A stretch of DNA of 15,594 nt from Porticoccus sp965660005. Its GTDB lineage: Bacteria > Pseudomonadota > Gammaproteobacteria > Pseudomonadales > Porticoccaceae. Below are positions 7,740 to 14,260 of the stretch, piece by piece. The stretch lies in contig NZ_CBFHYF010000039.1 in the NCBI RefSeq assembly GCF_965660005.1, positions 1 to 15,594 of the forward strand, written 5' to 3'. The notes below the pieces were generated by a model. The model was not told the DNA's origin, searched no databases, and was given only the letters and a program-made list of their open reading frames with translations. How positions within the stretch are numbered: position 1 is the first letter of the stretch; each line of letters opens with the position of its first letter. Made by a program: the position numbers and the translations under genes.

Positions 7740-7998
7740 CGTCGTCGTAATAGTTGTCGGGCCGTTTCAAAAGGTATCCGAGCAGTTTCGCGAATACCAC
7801 CATCAGGGCACATGAAAGAAAACCAAAGACGGCACTGAAACCGAACCAGCCGTCAAAACCGAAATGGCCGTGCACAGAGACAAAAGCCTGAACGATGACC
7901 GTGGCAGCCAGTATCAGGCCAAACCCCCACCAGAGTTTTTTATGATTTTCCGACCGGTAGAGCCAGCTTTTTTGCTGGTTGTCAGTCTTGTTACTCAT
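7732..7998 (-). CDS. Small two-helix membrane protein of the Mrp-like operon
   Basis: The 88-residue product has a charged N-terminus, one helix at about residues 25-43, the motif HGHFGFDGWFGF, a second helix at about 52-74 and an acidic DNYYDDDV tail. I recognise this layout (HGHFxF-x-W-x-GF, then a helix, then a YYD-type acidic end) as a small protein repeatedly found inside Mrp-like operons of this organisation. No function is known to me. Its start overlaps the stop of the upstream antiporter gene by four bases (ATGA), and its own end overlaps the next gene by eight. It is therefore stoichiometrically embedded between two antiporter subunits and is a good candidate accessory or assembly subunit. 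Confidence 0.8.
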   Translation of the reverse strand: MSNKTDNQQKSWLYRSENHKKLWWGFGLILAATVIVQAFVSVHGHFGFDGWFGFSAVFGFLSCALMVVFAKLLGYLLKRPDNYYDDDV

Positions 7999-9473
7999 TT
8001 CGGCACTCCCAGTACTGCCATTTCAAAGGCAACCAGCGGACCGCTCAGGAAAAATACCAGCAGTGTCAGCAGCGCCGTGACACAGATTGCCCCAACCATG
8101 GGCAAAGGCGCTTCGCCATGGGGCTTCGGTGGTGCAACCGATTCCTTGCGGAAATAGGCCCGGAAAATAATCGGCAGAAAATAGGCTGCATTAAGTGCCG
8201 TAGCAAGCGTTAGCACCATCAATACAAAATAGCTGTCAAGCTGGAACGCGCCGGCAATCATGTACCACTTCGAAACAAAGCCGCCGGTGGGCGGCACACC
8301 GATCATACTGAGGGCGGCTATCGCAAAAGCAGCCATGGTAATCGGCATCCGAAAGCCGATACCGTCCAGTTGGTTGATCTCGGTTTTCTTACTGGCGATA
8401 TAAATCGCCCCAGCGGCAAAAAACAGTGTGATCTTTGCCACCGCGTGAGCAACGATGTGAACAATCGCACCAATCTCCGAAAGCGGCGTGAGCACCAGAA
8501 CAGCCAACACGATATACGACAACTGGGAGACCGTTGAATAGGCCAGCATGCGCTTTATATTGGTTTGTCGAAGAGCCAGTATCGAGGCCACAACAATGGT
8601 AAATCCGGCGATGTAAACGGCTACCACCTCGTGGGGCACATCCACCAGGAAGTCGAGTCCAAAAATATAGATTACTACCTTGGCAAGGGTGAACACACCC
8701 GCTTTCACAACCGCCACGGCGTGAAGCAGAGCGGACACCGGCGTCGGTGCCACCATTGCAGCAGGCAGCCAGCGGTGCACAGGAATCAGCGCCGCTTTAC
8801 CAATACCAAACATGAACATCAACAAAAGAATGGTGGCACCGATACCACCGATATTGCCCTCGAGAATACCGCCGGGACGGAAGTCCAGGGTGCCGGCAAC
8901 AAAATAGGTCCACATCATGGCCGGCAAAAATAATCCGATGGAGGTCGCCAGCAGAATGCCAAGATAAGTTCTTGCTCCGGCGCGGGCCTTGTCATCACCC
9001 TTGTGGGCGACCAGCGGATAAGTGGACAGGGTCAACACTTCATAGAACAGAAACAGGGTCAGCAGATTGGCGGCAAACGCCACCCCCATCGCCCCAAAAA
9101 TTGCCACCGCAAAGCAGACATAAAACTGGGTTTGACGCTTTTCCCGGTTGGCCCGCATATAACCAATGGAATAGACTGAGGTAACAATCCACAACCCGCT
9201 GGCCACCAATGCAAACAGAATCGACAGGGGTTCGGAGTGAAGGGCAATGTGCAAACCGGGCAAAATCTGCCACAACTCCACATACAGTGCAGCAGCTTCG
9301 TCCCCACCGCGTTCAACCGCACCAAACACCTGAATGACCAGATAGAAGAGTGCGACCGCCGTTGACAGGGTTACCGCTTCTCTGAGGTTGGGCCAACGGC
9401 CACACAGGGCAATCAGCAACGCACCGCAAAGCGGGACCACCAACGTAAGCTGCAGGGCCAGCAGCGAGGTCAC
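7995..9473 (-). CDS. Second antiporter subunit, NuoL/MrpA N-terminal-like proton-conducting membrane protein
   Basis: This 492-residue polytopic protein carries the complete set of ion-path residues of the family: Glu145 in FLFYEVLTLSTYPL, Lys226 and His233 in GIGKAALIPVHRWLP, His251 and Lys257 in HAVAVVKAGVF, and Lys348 in HAVAKITLFF. SIGYM in an early loop and the HAVAVVKAG block are NuoL/MrpA-like rather than MrpD-like. It lacks the long MrpA C-terminal region; a matching C-terminal module is instead found fused to MrpB earlier in the operon. So this gene is probably the antiporter half of a split MrpA. The start overlaps the mrpD stop by four bases (ATGA). Confidence 0.9.
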   Translation of the reverse strand: MTSLLALQLTLVVPLCGALLIALCGRWPNLREAVTLSTAVALFYLVIQVFGAVERGGDEAAALYVELWQILPGLHIALHSEPLSILFALVASGLWIVTSVYSIGYMRANREKRQTQFYVCFAVAIFGAMGVAFAANLLTLFLFYEVLTLSTYPLVAHKGDDKARAGARTYLGILLATSIGLFLPAMMWTYFVAGTLDFRPGGILEGNIGGIGATILLLMFMFGIGKAALIPVHRWLPAAMVAPTPVSALLHAVAVVKAGVFTLAKVVIYIFGLDFLVDVPHEVVAVYIAGFTIVVASILALRQTNIKRMLAYSTVSQLSYIVLAVLVLTPLSEIGAIVHIVAHAVAKITLFFAAGAIYIASKKTEINQLDGIGFRMPITMAAFAIAALSMIGVPPTGGFVSKWYMIAGAFQLDSYFVLMVLTLATALNAAYFLPIIFRAYFRKESVAPPKPHGEAPLPMVGAICVTALLTLLVFFLSGPLVAFEMAVLGVPK

Positions 9474-10942
9474 GGGCTACCCCCGAGCAGCATATGTGCT
9501 GCACTGTCTGATAGATAAATCGGCAACCGCGTATCGATACCAAAATAGATATTGGCCACGGCCAACAGACCGGTTGGAATCAGCAGAGACAGCGGGGCTT
9601 CTTCGCGAACATCACTCTCGCCCTCTCGAAAATAGGCCACTTCCACCAGTCGCCAGATATAAACCACAGCCAGCAGGGAACCCAACAATACTGCAATAAT
9701 CAACGGCCACCAGGCGCGCTCAAATGCAGCCAACACCAAATACCACTTGCTGATAAAACCAACGGTACCGGGCACACCGATCAGACTCAGGCCCCCGATC
9801 ACAATGATTGCCATGGTCCAGGGCATACGCTTGCCCAACCCCTCGAAATGCCTTACATCGGCACTGCCAAAACGAAACACAACCGCAGCCAGGGCCAAAA
9901 AGAGCGCGCCCTTCATCAAGGCGTGGTTAAACAAGTGCAGCAATGTTGCCTGCAACCCGGTGACAGTACCTATACCAATGCCGATGATCATATAACCGAT
10001 CTGCGCCACACTGGAGTAGGCGAACAGGCGTTTCACATCGGGCTGCTGGATGGCCACTATCGAAGCTACGAAAACCCCCGCCAGGCCAAGTGCCAGAAAA
10101 ATACTGTGCAGCGGCAACACCGACGCGGCAAACCCCACACCAAATACAGAAAAGTGAAAACGAATCAGCAGATACACGGCCACTTTTGTCGCCGTAGCTG
10201 CCAAAAATGCGGTCACAATTGATGGTGCGTAAGCATAGGCATTGGGCAGCCACAAATGCAGCGGGAACAAGGCCAGCTTCAGGCAGACACCCACCACCAG
10301 AAAGGCAAAGGCGGTGAAAGCAGTAGCCGAATTTTCCAGCTGTGGCAACCGGTTCGACAGGTCCTGCATATTCAGGGTACCGGTAAGACTGTAGAGGAAA
10401 CCGATGCCAATCAGAATAAAGGTGGCCCCGATTGTACCGACAATCAGATACTGGTAGGCAGCCCAGAGCGCACGCCGGTCACGCCCCAGCGCAATCAACG
10501 CATAGGTTGCCAGAGAGGAAATTTCCAGGAAGACAAACACATTAAAAATGTCACCCGTGGCGACAATACCCAGCAGCCCGGCCAGGCAGAGCAAATAGAG
10601 TACATAAAACAGCGGCTGCCTTTCTGGCGCAATCTCGAGCCGGATGGCCGTATGCGCAGCCAGCATCATCAATGCGCCAATCCCGCTGACGATCAGCAGC
10701 ACATAGGCAGACAATAAATCAATGCGGTACTCAATACCCCAGGGGGCATCCCAGCCACCCAGACTGTAACTCAGCGCACCGAATTGATGAACCTGGAACA
10801 CCAGCAGACCGCTGATAACCACCGAAACAAGGCTGGCCATACAGGCGAACAGCCAGGCAGCGCGGGCTCTATCCAGCAACAAACAGGCTGGTGCGGCCAG
10901 CAGGGGAACAATGACTTGTAGAATGGGTAGGTGGCTCAGCAC
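9470..10942 (-). CDS. mrpD: Na+/H+ antiporter subunit MrpD
   Basis: This is a 490-residue inner-membrane protein of the MrpD/NuoM-N family, one of the ion-translocating subunits of the Mrp complex. Conserved residues are Glu140 in FVFLEISSLATYALIALG, Lys222 and His229 in CLKLALFPLHLWLPNAY, Lys253 in ATATKVAVYL and Lys344 in HALMKGALF. The AYAYAPSIVTAFLAA block after TM7 is typical of MrpD. The gene starts inside the end of mrpC (7-base overlap) and ends in a 4-base overlap with the next antiporter subunit. Canonical Mrp systems have one MrpD next to MrpC, as here, so this is the most orthodox of the three large subunits in the operon. Confidence 0.92.
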   Translation of the reverse strand: MLSHLPILQVIVPLLAAPACLLLDRARAAWLFACMASLVSVVISGLLVFQVHQFGALSYSLGGWDAPWGIEYRIDLLSAYVLLIVSGIGALMMLAAHTAIRLEIAPERQPLFYVLYLLCLAGLLGIVATGDIFNVFVFLEISSLATYALIALGRDRRALWAAYQYLIVGTIGATFILIGIGFLYSLTGTLNMQDLSNRLPQLENSATAFTAFAFLVVGVCLKLALFPLHLWLPNAYAYAPSIVTAFLAATATKVAVYLLIRFHFSVFGVGFAASVLPLHSIFLALGLAGVFVASIVAIQQPDVKRLFAYSSVAQIGYMIIGIGIGTVTGLQATLLHLFNHALMKGALFLALAAVVFRFGSADVRHFEGLGKRMPWTMAIIVIGGLSLIGVPGTVGFISKWYLVLAAFERAWWPLIIAVLLGSLLAVVYIWRLVEVAYFREGESDVREEAPLSLLIPTGLLAVANIYFGIDTRLPIYLSDSAAHMLLGGSP

Positions 10943-11289
10943 TGCAGATCTCTTTCCTGTAACTCTTCTTCCTCTACCGTGCCATAGGCGTTCTTGATTC
11001 GGACCACCAGCGCCAACGCCAACGCCATGGTGGCGATGCCCACTACAATGGCAGTGAGAATCAGCACATGGGGTAACGGGTTGGAATAGACACTCACGCC
11101 GTCGGCAAGGATCGGGGCACTGCCGCCGGCTACTTTACCGACACTGATATAAAAGATGAAAACAGAGGTCTGGAAAATATTCAGACCAATCAGTTTTTTG
11201 ATCAGATTGCCCTGCACGATGACGATATAAAAACCGATCATCATCAATATAATTACCATCCAGTAGTTATACAGCTCCGGCAACATCAT
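10936..11289 (-). CDS. mrpC: Na+/H+ antiporter subunit MrpC (NuoK-like)
   Basis: The 117-residue protein has three predicted helices (about 10-26, 32-50 and 74-97), the architecture of MrpC and its complex I relative NuoK. The family signature NPLPHVLILTAIVVGIATMA at 70-89 is intact, as is QGNLIKKLIGLNIFQTSV. A cytoplasmic-looking tail, EEEELQERDLQC, follows. MrpC is a small integral subunit at the interface between MrpA and MrpD. The ATG overlaps the stop of the preceding MrpB gene by four bases (ATGA), and the 3' end overlaps mrpD by seven. Confidence 0.93.
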   Translation of the reverse strand: MMLPELYNYWMVIILMMIGFYIVIVQGNLIKKLIGLNIFQTSVFIFYISVGKVAGGSAPILADGVSVYSNPLPHVLILTAIVVGIATMALALALVVRIKNAYGTVEEEELQERDLQC

Positions 11290-12308
11290 TCAGGCTCGCT
11301 CCGATCGGCCGCATAACCCGCAAAAGCGTAAAAAATCAGGATCATCGCAGCAGCTACTGTGATACCCACCCCCAACTCAATACCGAGAATACCGATGTGT
11401 CGGCCCACAACAGGATCACTGGCAAGGCGACTATAGTCCAGGTAATTCAGGCCAGTCAGAAAACTAACAACACCCACACCACCGTAAAGCAACACCCCGA
11501 ATGCCGCCAGAACCCGCAAAATTGACGGCTTGATCGCTGCCTTGGCCTTGGTCAGACCAAACAACATCGCGTACAGAATAATTGCCGCCGCAAAAATGAC
11601 CCCGGCCTGAAACCCCCCGCCGGGCCCATATTCGCCATGAAACTGGACATAGAGTGCGAACAGCAGCATAAGCGGAATCAACATCTTGCTCACGACCCGC
11701 AAAATCATGTGGCTGCGCATGGTTTCAATGACATTTACCGGAGGAGACGTGTGATGCCGATCTCCGGAGCTCAACAGAATCAATACCCCCACCACCGCCG
11801 TGAAAACCACCACGACTTCTCCCAGTGTGTCAAAGGCCCGGTAGTCCGCCAACACCGATGTCACCATGTTGGGAATACCGATTTCAGTGGGGGACTCCTG
11901 AATATAACGTGCAGCGACATGGGTATGTGCAGGGGCATCGGCCGAACCGAAGGATGGCATGTCCAGGGTGCCCAAGATCAACAGGGCACCGGTCACCAGC
12001 ACCAGGAAGAATGCCGCCCGCGGTCGGCGGTGGGCTGTCTGCTCATAGCGACCGGTAACGGTCAGTGCCGTCAACATCAGCAAGGGGAAAACCCCTGCAC
12101 CCACAGCCGCCTCGGTAAAAGCCACATCCACAGCATCCATGGAAACGAAGAAGCTGGCGGATAGCAAACCATAGATCCCGGCCAGCATCACGCAGGCGAA
12201 CAGATCTCTCTGCCGGACAATCGCCAGCGCGGTGATCACCAGAAGCAGCAGTAGCGTAATATCGAGGACTAGTTCGATGAGAGTTCTCCAATCATCAACA
12301 TTATCCAT
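11286..12308 (-). CDS. mrpB: MrpA C-terminal module (MbhD/MbhE-like) fused to MrpB
   Basis: The 340-residue protein joins three membrane modules. Residues about 15-85 are a DUF4040/MbhD-type segment with DAVDVAFTEAAVGAGV (Glu66). Residues about 95-185 are MbhE-like, with SVLADYRAFDTLGEVVVVFT (Asp156, Asp160, Glu164); in canonical systems both belong to the C-terminus of MrpA. Residues about 198-335 are MrpB, marked by HGEYGPGGGFQAGVIFAAA. The MrpA tail has thus been detached from its antiporter domain and attached to MrpB. The ATG at 12308 has GGTGG eight bases upstream. The 72-base gap after mrpG is the only sizeable gap in the operon; it carries no terminator I can see, and no alternative start occurs in frame within it. 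Confidence 0.9.
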   Translation of the reverse strand: MDNVDDWRTLIELVLDITLLLLLVITALAIVRQRDLFACVMLAGIYGLLSASFFVSMDAVDVAFTEAAVGAGVFPLLMLTALTVTGRYEQTAHRRPRAAFFLVLVTGALLILGTLDMPSFGSADAPAHTHVAARYIQESPTEIGIPNMVTSVLADYRAFDTLGEVVVVFTAVVGVLILLSSGDRHHTSPPVNVIETMRSHMILRVVSKMLIPLMLLFALYVQFHGEYGPGGGFQAGVIFAAAIILYAMLFGLTKAKAAIKPSILRVLAAFGVLLYGGVGVVSFLTGLNYLDYSRLASDPVVGRHIGILGIELGVGITVAAAMILIFYAFAGYAADRSEPE

Positions 12309-12380
12309 GCTGAAAAACCACCCGAGGATACAGCTGGCACAACAGTCCCTGACTTTACCCCGCTCGGTATCCCACTGTGA

Positions 12381-12701
12381 TTATTGTTCATCGCGTTCAT
12401 CGACCAAGGGTTGAAGCTTGCCGTGTAGTGCCGCTTTCGCCAGGGCATGACTGGCAACCGGACTGGTGATCATAATGAACAATAAAATCAATACCAGCTT
12501 GAAAGATACAATATTCCAGCCGGCAATCAACATGAGGCCAAACAGAATCAGTGTGGTGGCGAGTGTTTCCGTGACGCCCGCTGCATGCATCCGGGTGAAG
12601 AAGTCAGGGAATCTCAACACACCGACACCACCGGAAAGCATCAGGAAAGCACCGAGCAGAAGACAGGCTGAACCCAACGCATCAACCATGCCGGCAACCA
12701 T
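12381..12701 (-). CDS. mrpG: Na+/H+ antiporter subunit MrpG
   Basis: This 106-residue protein with three predicted helices is a small structural subunit of the Mrp complex. Family signatures are GGVGVLRFPDFFTRMHAAGV at 24-43 and TSPVASHALAKAA at 79-91. The remaining tail, KLQPLVDERDEQ, is polar. The start codon overlaps the mrpF stop by one base (TGATG), an arrangement typical of coupled translation. Length and motifs are normal for the family. Confidence 0.93.
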   Translation of the reverse strand: MVAGMVDALGSACLLLGAFLMLSGGVGVLRFPDFFTRMHAAGVTETLATTLILFGLMLIAGWNIVSFKLVLILLFIMITSPVASHALAKAALHGKLQPLVDERDEQ

Positions 12702-12970
12702 CAGAAAGAGCCCCTCTCTTCGCGGCGACTGTATTCAAAGTACCTGAGCACGCCGACAATACTGATGAAATTAATCAATGCATACACCAACGCAATATCC
12801 AGAAAATCGGGCCTGCCGAACAAAAAACCCATAACAGCGATCAATAGCACAGTTTTGGTTCCGAACAGATTAACGGCCAGGATGCGATCGTAAATAGTAG
12901 GTCCCAGCAACGACCTGACAATCGCCATCACCATGACAACCAGAATTGCTACCGTACAGGCAATCAGCAT
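12701..12970 (-). CDS. mrpF: Na+/H+ antiporter subunit MrpF
   Basis: This 89-residue three-helix membrane protein has the MrpF hallmark RSLLGPTIYDRILAVN at 19-34 and the DIALVYALINFISIVGVLRY stretch in its last helix. MrpF is required for activity of the Mrp complex in studied bacteria, where it stabilises the MrpE-G sector. The ATG directly follows the mrpE stop (TAAATG, no gap), and its own stop shares a base with mrpG. Confidence 0.94.
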   Translation of the reverse strand: MLIACTVAILVVMVMAIVRSLLGPTIYDRILAVNLFGTKTVLLIAVMGFLFGRPDFLDIALVYALINFISIVGVLRYFEYSRREERGSF

Positions 12971-13441
12971 TTAGAGCTCCAGTCCCGCAACACGCCGGTT
13001 CATTTCATCACCCTTCAGTTCGGCTATATTCTCTGCTGTCAGCGCATGCACCAACACGGTATCACCTTCGATATCCATCGATACCGTGCCCGGTGTCAGG
13101 GTGATGGAGTTGGCGTAAATAACTTTCCCCATATCGGTCTTCTGACTCAATGGCAACTTGGCAAAACAGGGGCTGATCGATTTATTTCCCAGCCAGATAC
13201 GTTTCACAACATCAATGTTACTGAGAATAATTTTGCCCACCAGCCAGCCATAGTAAAACGAAATATTTCCACTCAGATGAAGGGGCTGTGACTCGTGATC
13301 AACCACATCCATGCGATGAGAAACCCAGACTGCAAATACCACGGACAGCACACCGAGGGACAACAACAGCGGGGAGTAATAGCCGGAATTTCCCAACCAC
13401 AATATCAGCAATACAAAAGCAAGACTGAGACAATGTTTCAT
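12971..13441 (-). CDS. mrpE: Na+/H+ antiporter subunit MrpE
   Basis: The 156-residue product has two N-terminal hydrophobic segments (about 4-17 and 22-41), a re-entrant or amphipathic stretch near 60-75 and a soluble C-terminal domain. The family core YANSITLTPGTVSMDIEGD at 109-127, followed by VLVHAL, is intact. MrpE is the first gene of this operon, as MbhA is in archaeal Mbh-type operons. A GGCGG sequence seven bases before the ATG could serve as ribosome binding site. A nine-codon frame (13464-13438) ends in an ATGA overlap with this start and may act as a coupling leader. Confidence 0.92.
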   Translation of the reverse strand: MKHCLSLAFVLLILWLGNSGYYSPLLLSLGVLSVVFAVWVSHRMDVVDHESQPLHLSGNISFYYGWLVGKIILSNIDVVKRIWLGNKSISPCFAKLPLSQKTDMGKVIYANSITLTPGTVSMDIEGDTVLVHALTAENIAELKGDEMNRRVAGLEL

Positions 13442-13470
13442 AATAATCCGCCGATGATGTACATGAGATG

Positions 13471-13482
13471 GGTATTAATACC
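13471..13482. promoter_or_regulatory. Perfect 12-bp palindrome upstream of mrpE, candidate operator
   Basis: GGTATTAATACC is a perfect palindrome 30 bases upstream of the mrpE ATG, directly after an AT-rich stretch (13483-13517) containing TATAAC on the minus strand. A repressor site just downstream of a promoter would look like this. Such 12-mers also arise by chance in AT-rich DNA, so the call is tentative. Confidence 0.3.
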
Positions 13483-13517
13483 TCGTTATATTTATTAAAT
13501 CTTACTAAAAAATTTCA

Positions 13518-14003
13518 TCATGACTCATTACAGGAGAAATGTTTTTTGAGCACCAAAACCAGAACATCTTCAGCATGCTTCAACGACACATTTGACCGAA
13601 CGACTTCCTGACTGTCCAGTGCCACTTCACTATTAATTTTTGTGACGATGTCGTCAAGTGTCGTTTGACGAGGAAAACAATAGGGGTTTCGCTCAGTAAT
13701 GCCCTTATTAAGAATTTGCCCTCCGGCTCTGGTTTGCAAAGCTCTTTGCTCAAAGGTTGGATTCTGTTCGTCCGACAAAGTGAATTTTTCAGTACTGGCC
13801 AGAAACCCCTGAATAAAGGCATGACAATTTGCCCTATCAGTATTCAGTGATAAGGAGTGTGTCCGGATTTTGTCGGATTGACAGGAAGAAAGAAATTGCT
13901 GCGACGCCATTTTGTCCAGGGCAAAAACATTCGTCACCATTACGCCCAATAACGTCATGGAAAAAAAAATCAGTCTCAATATTTGTTTCAGTACAGTAAC
14001 CAT
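13518..14003 (-). CDS. Secreted four-cysteine protein, Rap1a/Tai-like
   Basis: The 161-residue protein begins with a signal peptide (basic VLKQILR, hydrophobic LIFFSMTLLGVMVTNV, probable cleavage after VFA at 28), so it should be periplasmic. Four cysteines (41, 60, 109, 158) are placed as in the Rap1a/Tai family: a helix ending in SSC, then NCHAFIQGFL, then YCFPRQTTLDDIV, and a C-terminal VLKKHFSC. That family includes immunity proteins that neutralise type VI amidase effectors, but many members are orphan periplasmic proteins. No effector gene is visible here, so immunity is not claimed. The ATG at 14003 has AGGGG a few bases upstream. It precedes the Mrp operon on the same strand with a 76-base gap and might be co-transcribed. 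Confidence 0.6.
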   Translation of the reverse strand: MVTVLKQILRLIFFSMTLLGVMVTNVFALDKMASQQFLSSCQSDKIRTHSLSLNTDRANCHAFIQGFLASTEKFTLSDEQNPTFEQRALQTRAGGQILNKGITERNPYCFPRQTTLDDIVTKINSEVALDSQEVVRSNVSLKHAEDVLVLVLKKHFSCNES

Positions 14004-14203
14004 GGGGCCCCTACTTGTTATAATTTGCCGGTTACTTTCTCGCTGTTATCATAAAAAAGTATGGTTGGAACTGTGAAAAATTATGTCAAATAAGCACTAT
14101 ATTTGCACACAATATTTTACCGGTACAGCGAAACTTGAAAAGGCCATCCATCGATCCTGCCGGGCTGATAGATGAGCCGGAAAAATAAACAGGGATCCGA
14201 TCG

Positions 14204-14236
14204 ATGCACGGGATAATCGCCCCTCTATCGGTGCAT
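14204..14236. repeat. Nested inverted repeat downstream of the SulP transporter gene
   Basis: ATGCAC (14204-14209) and GTGCAT (14231-14236) form 6-bp arms enclosing a smaller GGG/CCC pair. It lies 25 bases beyond the stop codon of the minus-strand dauA-like gene and could be a 3' hairpin. No adjacent T tract is present; the nearest run of Ts on the minus strand is about 20 bases farther on. The short arms make this a weak call. Confidence 0.25.
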
Positions 14237-14260
14237 ACTATTCAGTTTCAAGACCACAGT

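Noticed and set aside
12309..12380. Open in-frame linker between the mrpG stop and the start of the MrpA'/MrpB gene, suggesting readthrough
   Set aside because: Twenty-four sense codons without a stop in one frame are not unusual by chance, and the downstream gene has its own ATG and ribosome binding site.
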